Source: Collybia mongolica
Lineage: Eukaryota; Basidiomycota; Agaricomycetes; Agaricales; Clitocybaceae
Direction of reading: 5' to 3'
Length of the DNA: 64,000 nucleotides
Assembly (NCBI GenBank): GCA_013420905.1
Contig: JAAXNY010000005.1
Location: 2,542,001-2,606,000 of the forward strand
Shown: positions 1-10,334 of the stretch, one piece after another
How the letters are laid out: the number at the start of each line of letters is the position of its first letter
Numbering within the stretch: position 1 is the first letter of the stretch
Notes under the pieces: model-generated
Seen by the model: the letters and a program-made list of their open reading frames with translations, nothing else
Database searches by the model: none
What the model was told of the DNA's origin: nothing
Program-made: the position numbers and the translations under genes

Positions 1-257
1 AAGATAGGGAATTTCACACGAGCCCCATCATATGGATCAGGGTGAGCAACTTTAATCCCTTTATGGGGGTGGAAGGATTGTTTGATTTCCTCAGTTGCCC
101 AGGCAACTTCCTGGTGATACTGCCATTCAAGCTCCTGAATTCGGGCTTGTGCTGCAAGTAGTTGTTGTTCTAAAGTTGGTTGAGAGGGAGGGTCAAGGGA
201 TTCCATGGATGGATCACTGGATGCGGATAGGAGAGGAGGGTCAAATTGCAAAGGCAT
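1..257 (-). CDS. Ty3/gypsy-type Gag, N-terminal part (runs off window)
   Basis: Read on the minus strand from an ATG at 257, the frame stays open to base 1 (about 85 codons). It begins MPLQFDPPLLSASSDPS, passes through a Pro/Ser/Gln-rich stretch and a short coiled-coil-like segment (LAAQARIQELEWQYHQE), and reaches a segment ending HPDPYDGARVKFPI. A P-x-P-Y/F-D-G-x(3)-F motif just after a coiled coil is typical of Gag proteins of fungal Ty3/gypsy retrotransposons. An LTR-like sequence lies just upstream (600-891), which fits a 5' LTR, leader and gag order. Protease and polymerase would lie beyond the left edge. The family call rests on motif and context and no pol domain is visible. Confidence 0.6.
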   Translation of the reverse strand, partial: MPLQFDPPLLSASSDPSMESLDPPSQPTLEQQLLAAQARIQELEWQYHQEVAWATEEIKQSFHPHKGIKVAHPDPYDGARVKFPI

Positions 258-599
258 GGTATAGATCTAATAGATTGGAAAAGAGTGGATGATGAGGCCC
301 CCAGGTACTCTGTCCGGATTTTCCCCAGTCGAGCCCTATACACACCTCTTGCAAGAGAACTGCTCCTGTCTTCTCTGTCCAACCAGCAACAGCAGTGATT
401 TAGCACCCTTAGCAATTGCTACTTGAGACAGACTCAACATTTCTCAAGGTCAGGCACAATCAGTGTCTCTTTAGTGGATGTACACGAAGGAAAGAAAATG
501 GTCTGGTTTGGTCAGTGTGGGTTTGGTGTGAAGCTGGGTGGTTACGTAGCATAGCAGCAGTGAGTGTAGAAGGGAGTCTTGATCTTCTGTCAGTGATGC

Positions 600-891
600 A
601 ATAATAACAGTCACTGCAGAATGTCAGAGAGTAGAAGAGTAGAGATAATACAAGAGATAGAGAGCTGAGAAGACCTGTCTGTATTGCAGAGAATAGATGA
701 GATCAAGACTACAGAACAAGTAGCTAGAGGTGCAGTATATATACAACTACCTAAGGGGGACCAGAGTAGAATAAATATGGAGAGAGGTAAACCAAACATA
801 ACCAGGGTAGTGTACAGCATCAATCAAATGATGAAATGGAATGATGGGAATGATGGGAGAATTGTAACTACTGGGGATAGATGAATTAACA
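600..891 (-). repeat. Probable 5' LTR of the minus-strand retrotransposon
   Basis: On the minus strand the sequence begins TGTTAATTC at 891, a normal LTR start (TG..CA ends). A TATA-box-like element (TATATATAC) follows around 735-745 and then a CT-rich stretch that could hold the transcript start. The gag start codon lies downstream at 257. The inner boundary is uncertain: candidates beginning TGTCAG on the plus strand lie near 589 and 619, and I could not find a clear primer-binding site. The second LTR is outside the window. Confidence 0.45.
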
Positions 892-1536
892 GCCAATCCC
901 CCTAGATAAGAGATAAGATAAGATCAAAAAGACGGAGATAAGATGGGAATATAATTTTCATAACATGTACTTGTAAAGAGAGCTGCTTTTAACCATGGTA
1001 TTTGAAGGTGTACAAACAAATACAAATACATATAAATATACATGTTGGGTAGCCCTTCACCATATCTAGTAGTAGCAATTTAAAATACATCCATAGGTCT
1101 GTTATTGTGGAGATATGCAATGTTTTCTATTGTGGGAAAAGTTTGACCCAAAGTGGAACAAGCCTCTTGTAATCATGCTTATGTTTGTCAACTACACTGT
1201 TAGAGCTAACAGCATAGTTGACAAATGTAAGCATGATTATGCAGTGGACAGTTATATTTAATTCTTGAAATATCCCAAGAAATAGACCAATTAACTCAAA
1301 TTTATATTATTAAATGCAGCCCATATTAGCAGTTGTCTTTTTTGCTCAAAATCCATGTGTTGGCTATTTTGATTCTCACAGTTAGAGAAATATTCCAAAC
1401 TACAAAGTCTTACTGATGTACTTCAAAGTGTTTACTGATCATGTTCTAATGAATTCTCTGGATCTTGTTGGGTACACTGAATTTTCCCCACAAACCCAGG
1501 ATGATGAACAAGTTACTTATGTAGTGTGGGGGAGAT
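892..1536. other. AT-rich intergenic stretch without a gene
   Basis: No frame here looks coding: codons are AT-rich and stops are frequent in all frames. It lies between the LTR element and the LINE target site. The only structure seen is the palindrome at 1170-1239. Confidence 0.6.
1170..1239. repeat. 70-bp near-perfect palindrome
   Basis: The left arm (1170-1203) begins TAATCATGCTTATG and ends CTGTTAG. The right arm mirrors it, from CTAACAG to CATGATTA. Pairing covers about 34 bases per arm with only a few mismatches and a 2-base centre. It could be a remnant of a small inverted-repeat element (MITE), a cruciform-forming site, or a hairpin RNA source. No flanking duplication was confirmed. 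Confidence 0.7.
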
Positions 1537-1551
1537 GATATGGCCTGAAAT
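1537..1551. repeat. Left target-site duplication of the outer LINE
   Basis: GATATGGCCTGAAAT occurs here and again at 9138-9152, directly after the poly(A) tract. The 15-bp direct repeat brackets the whole outer LINE including its nested insertion. Confidence 0.9.
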
Positions 1552-1599
1552 CATCGCTTCTTGACTTGTTACCATGACGTGCACAGCCACCGTTGTAGT

Positions 1600-1614
1600 C
1601 ATCATCATTGTTCT
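1600..1614. repeat. Target-site duplication of the nested LINE, copy 1
   Basis: CATCATCATTGTTCT is found here and at 2844-2858, on both sides of the minus-strand LINE fragment. The last T is ambiguous because it abuts the poly(T) run. The duplicated bases belong to the 5' region of the outer LINE. Confidence 0.88.
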
Positions 1615-1830
1615 TTTTTTTTTTTTTTGGTTCAACATTTTATATACCAACTGTACATAATACATGTGTTGGTCACTACAAGTAGTAATTGGGCAGGGGG
1701 GGGAGAGGGGGGCAGAAGACAAAGTGCTGCAGGGCTAGGGTGCTCGCCCGACCGGGGTCGGACTAGCAAATGGAGCCAGAGCTCATTATACACAGGCCAG
1801 AAAGGCCAATCTACGCCAGGGGGTGGGCCC

Positions 1831-1854
1831 CCTGCTGCGGTGCCCCGCAGCAGG
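1831..1854 (-). other. 3'-UTR hairpin of the nested LINE
   Basis: In the element's sense direction the stem is CCTGCTGCGG, the loop GGCA and the closing arm CCGCAGCAGG, a perfect 10-bp hairpin. The same hairpin is present in the outer copy at 8896-8919 with two compensated base-pair changes. It may be a recognition structure for the element's own reverse transcriptase; that role is inferred. Confidence 0.7.
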
Positions 1855-1958
1855 TGGTGGCTTCAAGTCCACCAATTATCCAGGTCCACATGTTTGGGCA
1901 GGGAGCACCCTATAGCCGTCACTTAGGACACTGAGTACCGCCCCTAGCCTGTTTAGGA

Positions 1959-2842
1959 CTAGGGAGCATTGAACGCGAATGCGTTTTTGTTCTCCGAGAG
2001 GAATTCAACCAGCCACACATAGCGCAGTTGGCGTCTGGGCTTGTCCTCCCGTCTGTGCCATGGACAGTCGAATAGGATGTGTTGTACGGTTTCCAAGGGA
2101 GCACCGCACCTACAGGAGACAGATTCTTCCTTGAAGAATCGTGATTGGAACGCCCCAATTGGAGCGTGTCCGGTGATGCATCGCACCAAGCGGGCAGTCA
2201 GAGCATGGCTGTGACCAGTCTTGCGCATCCACGGCCCATTGTTTACATGGGTCGGGGTGAGCGGGGTGTCCTTTTTCACATAGAGCGTCAGGAAATTGGA
2301 GCCAATGTACTTCTTGGACTGGAAGAGAGACTTCCAGCTGTCAAGCATGCGTGTAACTGCTTCGCGTCGTGCAAAGTCAGCAGATATAACCGGTGCTCCA
2401 CCTGCCTCAACACGAGTTGAGATGGCGCTGATGTGTGCCAGTTGGTGGTCTTCAATCTCCACACCACTTGTAATATGGTGGAGGTGAATCTTGTGGATGG
2501 CGCGGAGCTGCAGCCAAGGCAGCAGCACATCGCACACTTTGAGGGCTGATGCTTGACCTGAGTGGTGCGATGCATTGAGGGAATGCCTGAGGGCGTTGAT
2601 GGAGTTGGAGAAGATGTGGACATCATGGATGTCCTCTAGTCCAATGTCAGCTGCCTGTTGGGCACCTTCCGCAATTGCTCGCAGCTCGGCATCATCAGAC
2701 GTAGATAGGCCAGTAGCAAACCAGTCCTCATATAAGTCTCCATCGTGCCAGACACGGTAAACCGCGACTGACTGCATGGGAGGAGGGGGGGTGGATGCAT
2801 CAGTGATAATGCAGATGCTCCATGGGGAATGAGAGGCCTCAT
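1959..2842 (-). pseudogene. LINE ORF2 C-terminal fragment (RNase H), nested copy
   Basis: The frame is open over about 294 codons and ends with a stop at 1959. It starts inside ORF2 because of 5' truncation, so it has no start of its own. RNase H motifs are visible: the first Asp in CIITDASTPPPP and the Glu in DDAELRAIAEG. The third catalytic position is Asn instead of Asp (HIFSNSINAL). The C-terminus has a Cys/His cluster (CRCGAPLETVQHILFDCP), usual in this LINE group. There are no internal stops, unlike the outer copy. The first codons of the open frame above 2842 belong to the target site. Confidence 0.85.
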
Positions 2843-2843
2843 C

Positions 2844-2858
2844 CATCATCATTGTTCT
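2844..2858. repeat. Target-site duplication of the nested LINE, copy 2
   Basis: Second copy of CATCATCATTGTTCT, matching 1600-1614. The outer LINE's 5' region resumes right after it. Confidence 0.88.
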
Positions 2859-2922
2859 ACGCACTCTGCTGCCCTAGATCACCCCTGATAACACTCTACC
2901 AACCAAGCCCCGTGCCTCTGAC

Positions 2923-4912
2923 ATGGGCAAAGACAACCCACCCAGCCAATCACAATGATCAGCAGAATGCGCCTCGAAACCGCCAGACATCCGCAACTAC
3001 CTTTGCAGGTCCCCCTCTCCTGCTCCAACCAGGAGCACCACTCCTCAGAGACCCCCAGGCCTCCCTACTATAGCACAACAGGTCTTCTTTCGACCACCCA
3101 TGCCTGCACCCGCATTGGAGGCGGATTCCTCCACTCTGATGGATACTGCGGCAGACAATGACACCGTTATGTTGTCATCCGCCAAAGGCAAAGCCCCAGC
3201 CCCACCTTCCCAGGACCGAGAGGAAACCTTGGAGGGGGTGGAGATGAACTCCTTCCAGGAGAGCTTTGACAACCCTGCTGATGCCTTCCTCCCAACCGGT
3301 TCGAAAGAATTGGTGGAGATTGACATCCAGGCGGCTACCTCATCGCTCCACAACACAACAGAGCTTATGAACCTCTGGACTGAAAAGGGATACTGCGTCC
3401 CTGCACACCTCACTGACACTTTTGCCACTGAGCTCCTCCAGGTCGTATGCTTGGCCTCCGAAATCGGCCTCATCCAGCATGTTGCCAATGGGACCTCTCA
3501 AGTCACCGCCCTACAACAGGTCATTGACAGCCTTCGGAGCCAGCTCCCCCCCTGACACTCCTCCCCCCCCTAAGTACGGTCCTCCTGGGTCAGGGCAGCG
3601 GCCCCCCCACTTGTCCAATGCTACCTCTGATCCTGCAGGTCTCTGCAGGCCCCAGAGGAAGCTTATCCTGGCTTGGTCATCCAGATGGCCTCCGCCTCCC
3701 CCCCCTCAGCTGACCCCGGCCTCGTTTGCATCTACGGCAGCTGCTGCTGCTGCTCTCCCCCAACCTCCCCCTTCTAAGAGGAGGAAGGGCACTGCTGCCA
3801 TGGCTGAGGGACTAGTCCAGATGGCCAAGTCTTTCCCCTTGGCTCCCAACACATCCATCGTCCAAGTGCAACAGATTGTTGCGGGTGGGGCTGCCACCTC
3901 CCGCACAAACGCTGAATGGGCTTGCGCCAATGTGAAGCATTCCACCACCCATGGTTCCTCTTGGAAAGAAGTCATGGTCTTCTGCTCCCCACCGGTATAC
4001 TGGGACAATGCTCCTGTTATACCAACGATCAACAGTATTCTTGGTTCTAATTGTCGAACCATCCATGCCATTGTGGAAACACGGAACCATCTCAGGGGTT
4101 TGTCCCTCATCATGGATTCTGTGCCTTCTGAAGATGACCTCCAGGTCCTCTACCAGTTCTTCAATGCCAAGGCGAAGGAGGCTCGGGGGGCCGAGACAGA
4201 GACACAGGTTGAGGTCAGGTCCTCCAAGACCTTCCTCCGCATCCCGAACTTCCCCTTCTTCAGTACCACTTTCACATATGATGAGACCAGGAAGCCCATT
4301 CCCATCACTCCTCTGGAGGTCAAGGCTATCCTTGAATCCTGCAAATGGAAAGGTGCGATCCACCTGTACCAAGGGGCGCTCCCCCACGTGGTCAGAAACT
4401 CCAAAACGTCGGACCAGCACTGTGTTCTTCAACATCTACAATTCTTGTGGAGGCACCCCCTCTGCAGCCTTTGGAACAAGAGCTTCATGCTCGGGTCCCA
4501 GTCCTTGACCATCCTACCTGCTGATAAGTGGACAGGAGTCCCTATCTGCACAAAGTGCTGGAGGTTCAGCCACCGCAAGGAGGTCTGTCCCTTCAGAGCT
4601 CAATTGTGCTCCTATTGCGGTGGGCCCCATGATGCCTGCAACCACCGCGACCTGGCGGCGTGCTGCAAGGCCACACCGGTGGGTCATAAGTGCCCACACG
4701 CCTCCCAATGCATCAACTGTGGCCTTGCCCATGAGTCTGACAACAGGAAGTGCTCCTTTTGGAAACACCACTACAATGCCAAATAGCTAGCAGCCAAGTA
4801 CACTACCCAGAAGGTAGGCAATGAGCTCTTACACTTCGCGCCCTCTGCTAATACCCCCTTCCCTACCATTACAGGAGACAGGCTCCGAGGACGCAGGGAG
4901 GGTACTTGAGTG
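2923..4912 (+). pseudogene. Outer LINE ORF1 (Gag-like, CCHC zinc knuckles), broken
   Basis: ORF1 encodes the nucleic-acid-binding protein of the LINE ribonucleoprotein. A plausible start is the ATG at 2923 (MGKDNPPSQSQ), but a TGA follows at codon 12 (2956). The frame from 3100 is open to 3555, where a C-homopolymer region marks a frameshift into the frame that runs to 4786. The N-terminal half is Pro/Ser/Ala-rich. The C-terminal part has three zinc knuckles: CTKCWRFSHRKEVCP, CSYCGGPHDACNH and CINCGLAHESDNRKC. The TAG at 4784-4786 may also be secondary, since the frame continues (LAAKYTTQKVGNELLHFAP) to a TGA near 4912. Exact original limits are uncertain. Confidence 0.75.
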
Positions 4913-4936
4913 ATTCGACAAAAAGTTACTTGATTA

Positions 4937-7900
4937 ATGTCTAGTACAACTTGTAATATAAATACGCTCAGAACCTACTGCCAAAATGTCAGGTGCAAAC
5001 GACACTGGACAGTCGACCTGTTAGAATGCCATAAGGATGTCACTGACATTCTCTTCCTGCAGGAGCCGCCATGGGCCACTGTACGGTATACAGCCTCCTT
5101 GACTGAAAAAGATGGGGTCCCCATCAGGGGACCCCCCATCCACCCGGACTGGATTCCCATGTTCCCCAAAGGGTTTGACGCAGCTGAAGATCGGCCACGT
5201 GTCATGGCCTACATCAACCAAGCTATCTGCTTGGTGAAACCTAAGCTCTGATCAGACATTGTTAACCACCACGATGTCATGCTCATCACTGTACGAGGTC
5301 ACCTCGGCCCAGTGCATTTGATGAACATCTACTCAGATGAGAATGGATCTGCAATCCAATTCCTCGAGGACCACCTGGATGACTTCCCCAATGTTAGCTA
5401 CATGGGGGGTGATTTTAATTGCCCCTCAGTGCATTGGGATGCTACCCTCAATCATGAGCACCCCATGGCCAACAGGCTCATGGAGTGCGCAGCCGCCCTC
5501 AGCCTTGAGAGGATTGCCCCCCCCTCAGGTCGGGTCACGCATCAGCTGTATAGCGCGGCTCTACACAGCTTGGTCCTCAACCTTGTGTTTGTCCTGGCAT
5601 TCCGGGGATACACAGCTGACCTGATGATAGGTGATAAGGGCGAGCCTGATCACTTCCCTCTACTCCTAGACATCCCCCTTAGGGTCGAGTTCCCTGAAGG
5701 GAAGATGTCAATCAAAATTGACTCCGAAGAAGAAGCCACTTTCCTTGCGGAAGTGTGTTTACTTCTCGGGCTCATCCAAATCCCTGACATCATGTCAGCA
5801 GAACAAACTCAACTAGTTGCTCAGGCAATAGCTAAGGGCTTTGAAACGGTGTGGTCCCATCACACTAAGACTAACCGGGCTTGTGCCCGGTCTAAGTCTT
5901 GGTGGGACTCAGACTGCGCCCGGACAAGGTCTGAGGCTATGAGTTCTGATCTCCCAGAGGACTGGAAGGCCTTCAAGGCCGCCACGCATAAAGCAAAACG
6001 AAAGCACTTCAACAAATGCATCGACGAAATTGCTAATACTAACCTCAGACCATGGGATCTCATGGACTGGGTGGGCCCACGCAAGACACCCCCGGTTGAG
6101 GCCATCTCATACCAAGGCGTGCCATGCAGCACCACAGAGTCGCTATGGAACGCACTGCACTCCACCTTCAACTCAGCTATCGATAGGCCCATCAACCTTG
6201 ACAAGCTGGGTAATGCTTGGACCTCACCTACAACTTGGGTGTGGGTCCCCTACTCTGCTGCTGAGATGTCGGATGCCTTATCAGGCACTTCAAATCAATC
6301 CGCCCCTGGGCCGGATCACATCTCATGGCGTCACCTTAAACAGATCACCCAAGATGATTGGTGTGGCAAACTACTTTTGTGGCTTGCAAATGCTTGTCTC
6401 TTGTCAGGCCATTGGCCCGCCGAGTTTAAAGCATCCATTACAGTGGTCATACCCAAGCCAGGTAAGCCATTATGTGACACTCCCAAGTTGTTTCGCCCAA
6501 TAGTTCTCTTGAACATGCTGGGTAAACTGCTAGAGAAAATGTTGTCCACCAGGATGCAGTTTGAAGCTGCTCAACATGGTGTACTCCACCCCAATCAGTT
6601 CGGAGGGGTCCATCAGAACTCCACTGAGGATGCTGGTTGTTTCCTCACACACATCATCTGCTCCAGATGGCGTGCCAAACTCAAGATGAGCATTGTTGCT
6701 TTCGACCTGGCTCAGTTCTTCCCATCAATAAACCATGAGGTCCTCCTACACATCCTTGAGAGACAGGGATTCGCACCAGAAGTGGTTGCGTTCTTCAGGT
6801 CATACCTCGTTGATTGTCGTACTAGATACACATGGGACGATGAACTGTCCCCGCTCTTCCCATCCAGCGTTGGTCTGGGACAGGGCTCTGCCATGTCCCC
6901 TATCCTCTCTGCTCTATGCCTCGCACCCCTCCTCAAGGAATTTGAATGGAGGGTTCGCATAGCTTCGCTAATTTCCTACGTGGATGACAGCACCATTATA
7001 GTGCAGTCAGACACGTTTGAACAGAACCTTATTAAGCTCAAGGGAGCTTACAAAGTTGTATTTGAGCTCACCCAGGCGATGGGTTTGGTGCTTGAGCACA
7101 GCAAGTCTGAGGGATTCCACTTCTCTCAAAAACATGGCGATATCAACCCTGACATTGACCTTGGCTACGCCCCATATACTGGGGACACCCCCCTCCGCCC
7201 TGGCACCATCTGGCGCTACCTTGGGTTCTTCTTTGACCATCCCCTCACATTCAGAGAGCACGTCAAGCAATACACGAAAAAAGCCCTCACCTCTGTGAAG
7301 GCTATGCTCTCCCTCAGCAACTCCATGTGCGGGCTTAGGCCCAAGCACAAACAAATGCTCTACCGAGCCTGTGTTCTCCCCATTGCTACATATGGGAGCA
7401 GGCTCTGGATGTATGAGGGGGCCCGCATGGCGGGCCCTCTCAATAACCTCCGGAAGATGCAAAGGCGCGCTTGCCTGTGGATCACTGGCGCCTTCAAGAC
7501 ATCCCCGAATGGGGCTGGTGAGACCCTTGCAGGCATCCCCCCTATCCACCTTCATGTTAAGAAGTTGGTGGAAAGGAGTCATGTCCACTTCCGTGTGCTT
7601 CAGGCCTCGCATGCCTTTCGTCACCTCATCAATGGGAACCACAAATTCTCTGTTGAGACTCTCAATGCCCGCAACCCAAGCTGTAGGCTCGGGAAACTTG
7701 TATTGCCTGTTGTGGAGGCCTGGTCTAACCTTGGCCTCTCCTCCCTGGATTTAGACCCTGTCCACCCACTCAACCAACCGGGCATGCGCCCCAAGGACTT
7801 GTTCCCTGATTGCATAGTCTACGATATCATCACCCCCCCACCCAAGGGCAGTGATCACTGCAAGGATTTCATGAAGGACCACATCACATTGCTGAAGGGC

Positions 7901-8791
7901 ACTGTCAATGAGGCCTCTCACTCCCCATGGAGCATCTGCATTGTCACTGATGCATCCACTCCCCCCCCTCCCATGCAGTCAGTCACGGTCTACTGCATCT
8001 GGCATGCCAGGGACTTATATGAGGACTGGTACGCTACTGGCCTCACTACGTCTGATGACACCGAGCTGCGAGCAATTGCAGAAGGCATCCGACAGGCAGC
8101 TGACATTGGACTAGAGAACATCCATGATGTCCATATCTTCTCCAACTCCACCAACACCCTTAGGTGTTCCCTCAACACGTCTCACCACTCAGGTCAAGTG
8201 TCTGCCCTCAAAGTGTGTGATGTGCTGCTGCCTTGGCTGCAGCTCTGTGCCATCCACAAGATACACCTCCACCACATTACAAATGGAGTGGAGATTGAAG
8301 ATCACCAACTGGCACACATCAGTGCCGTCTCAACTCATGTTGAGGCAGATGGAGTGCCAGTTATCTCTGCTGACTTTGCATGACGCAAAGCAGTCACATG
8401 CATGCTTGACGGCTGGAAGTCTCTCTTCCAGTCCAAGAAGTATATTGGCTCCAATTTCTTGACACTCTATGTGAAAAAGGACACCCCACTCATTCCGACC
8501 CATGTAAACAATGGGCCGTGGATGCGCAAGACCAGTCACAGCCATGCTTTGACCGCCCGTGTGGTGCAATGCATCACTGGACACGCTCCAATTGGGGCGT
8601 TCCAGTCCCAATTCTTCAAAGAGGAATCTGTCTCCTGTAGGTGCGGTGCTCCTCTGGAAACCATACAACATGTCCTATATGACTGTCCACAACATGGACA
8701 GGAAGACAAGCCCAGCCGTCAGCTGTGCTATGTGTGGCTGGTTGACTTCCTCTTGGAGAAAGAGAGCGCTTTCGCGTTCGATGTTCACTAG
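4937..8791 (+). pseudogene. Outer LINE ORF2: endonuclease, reverse transcriptase, RNase H; two in-frame stops
   Basis: A single frame of about 1,284 codons broken only by TGA at 5249 and TGA at 8381. Endonuclease (residues about 1-230): YCQN near the start, LFLQEPPW, GGDFNCPSVHWD near residue 155 and EPDHFPL. Reverse transcriptase (about 430-720): FRPIVLLNMLGKLLEKM, AFDLAQFFPSINHE, GLGQGSAMSPILSA and the active-site YVDD near residue 680. RNase H (about 1000-1130): VTDASTPPPP and DDTELRAIAEG, but IFSNS where Asp is expected. The C-terminal CRCGAPLETIQHVLYDCP cluster lies near residue 1235. The 8381 TGA is CGA (Arg) in the nested copy, so it is a CG-to-TG transition. Confidence 0.9.
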
Positions 8792-8895
8792 TCCTAAACA
8801 GGCTAGGGGTGGTACTCAGTGTTCTAAGTGATGGCTATAGGGTGCTCCCTGCCTGAACATGCGAACCTGGATAATCAGTGGACTTGAAGCCACCA

Positions 8896-8919
8896 CCCAC
8901 TGCGGGGCACCACAGTGGG
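8896..8919 (+). other. 3'-UTR hairpin of the outer LINE
   Basis: Stem CCCACTGCGG, loop GGCA, closing arm CCACAGTGGG: 9 of 10 positions pair. The one C-A mismatch could come from CG-to-CA decay. Compared with the nested copy (1831-1854), two stem pairs differ on both sides while pairing is kept (C-G against T-A, A-T against G-C). Confidence 0.7.
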
Positions 8920-9137
8920 GGGCCTACCCCCTGGCATAGATCGGCCCTTCCGGCCTGTGTACAATGAGCTCCAGCTCCATTTGCTAGTTCAACCCTGGTT
9001 GGGCGAGCATCCCAGCTCCGTGGCACTTTGTCTTCTGCCCCCCCTCCCCACTCCTCCAATTACTACTCGTAGTGACCAGCGCATGTATTAGGTACAGTTG
9101 GTATATAAAATGTTGACAAAAAAAAAAAAAAAAAAAG

Positions 9138-9152
9138 ATATGGCCTGAAATT
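9138..9152. repeat. Right target-site duplication of the outer LINE
   Basis: GATATGGCCTGAAAT right after the A-tract, identical to 1537-1551. Confidence 0.9.
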
Positions 9153-10334
9153 GTTTGCACTTGTAAAGCCAACAAGTAAGACTATTAGTATCATTTCTAA
9201 TAACTAAATAAATGGTATTGGAAGGATTAGAGTTGAGCTCTGAAATGACTAATCAGAGTGAACTAGTCTAATGATTAATACATGTATCAGTATGGAGGAC
9301 TATGAGTACAGACTATTATTAGTTCTATTCACCATACCCAGTTACAACCTCAGTATCTTAATAATAAGTAACCATTGTAGTATGACATCATTAACCTGGG
9401 GATCATCATTAATAGGAGAAGTAATTGTAAATTCAGGGCTTGCACAACCCAAGGCCAGAGTCTATTCAGGAACACTTGGTGTTAACTACTGGAAAGACAG
9501 AACATTGTGAATGACAACCAGAATGATCAGTAAAGTAAACCTCTACCCTGATACTAAGGTAATGGCCTTGGTTGATGGTGAGGAGAAGTAAAAGACAGTG
9601 CCACACCATTAGAACACTGCAGGGAATAAGCAATGTGCCTAGCAATCAGATGGGAAATCACATAATGATCTAATATAGTATTTCCTCTCAATGTCTCTGG
9701 GTGAATACATTGGTACCTCTATTTAAAGTCACTTGGACTTATTGATCCACTTGGGATTATTAATAATTGAATGTACACTTGGTACTAAGTCAATTGGATT
9801 GGAAGCTATTATAAAAATATTCCTAAGGTCTAAGCACTTGTGTTAAAGCCTCATTTGAATTGAACCAGTTGTGAAACCCTTGAAAAGTCTTTGTCTAGTA
9901 CTATTAAAAACTTGGTGCTTTTATGCACTTGAACCCAAACTCAAATCAGACAATTCCTACTGTTTATGTGTTGAGTGTTATTTTTGGTGTGTGTGTGTGT
10001 GTAAGAGATTACATTTCATAGCATCAGTACACTTATAGCCCAGGAGCCCCTTTTCAGTGGTGTCTAGGTGGAGTGCCCCATAGTGAAGTGCTCTGTAGTG
10101 GGTTTTTGAAACTCTGAAAGAGCTTACCACGGCTGAATCCGAGACTGTACTGCAGGGAGCCCCGATCAACTCCACCTGATCAGATCAGGAACATTTTCTT
10201 ATTTTGTTGAGGTCTCCGAATATCGAATCCGAGTCCAAGGAGGTGTCGGGGAGAAATTTCTAACCACAAACTTTGAACCTGCTTCTCGGACAAGTTCTTA
10301 TTATTTTTGGTCTTTGGCGTCGATTTCTGTTACT
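9153..10334. other. Gene-free stretch upstream of VIP1
   Basis: AT-rich to about 9980 with no coding-like frame. A (TG)n run sits at 9986-10002. The last 300 bases, with higher GC, presumably hold the VIP1 promoter and 5' UTR; no clear TATA box was recognised. Confidence 0.55.

Larger units (their letters stand above)
1615..2843 (-). mobile_element. Nested 5'-truncated LINE of the same family, minus strand
   Basis: A T-run at 1614-1628 is the poly(A) tail read on the plus strand. From there to about 2842 the sequence is the reverse complement of a relative of the outer element's last 1.2 kb (homologous to about 7909-9137): the RNase H and C-terminal part of ORF2 plus the 3' UTR. Homology stops at the ATGAGGCCTC block (2833-2842), right before the second TSD copy. 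Truncation at the 5' end, a poly(A) tail and a TSD are the marks of target-primed reverse transcription. This copy is less decayed than the outer one. Confidence 0.9.
1552..9137 (+). mobile_element. Tad1-like LINE, plus strand, interrupted by a nested relative
   Basis: This non-LTR retrotransposon is bounded by a 15-bp TSD (1537-1551 and 9138-9152) and ends in an A-tract (about 9120-9137). Without the nested insertion it is about 6.3 kb. It holds a short 5' region (1552-1614, resumed at 2859), ORF1 with CCHC zinc knuckles (about 2923-4786), ORF2 with apurinic-type endonuclease, reverse transcriptase and RNase H (4937-8791), and a 3' UTR of about 330 bp. This order is that of the Tad1/I group in fungi. 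The presence of 5' sequence upstream of ORF1 suggests a full-length or nearly full-length insertion. Both ORFs carry stops or frameshifts, so this copy is dead. Confidence 0.9.

Noticed and set aside
3045..3488. 147-codon open frame on the minus strand inside LINE ORF1
   Set aside because: It lies opposite the Gag-like frame and has no recognisable feature; a shadow of the GC-rich coding strand.
7007..7642. 211-codon minus-strand open frame
   Set aside because: Antisense to the reverse transcriptase of the outer LINE, which has clear RT motifs on the plus strand.
8980..9010. Pol III B-box-like GTTCAACCC in the LINE 3' UTR, suggesting a tRNA-derived part
   Set aside because: The match is short, no A box at proper spacing was found, and the nested copy does not keep it clearly.
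9986..10002. (TG)n tract as a possible regulatory element
   Set aside because: A short simple repeat with nothing to tie it to a function.
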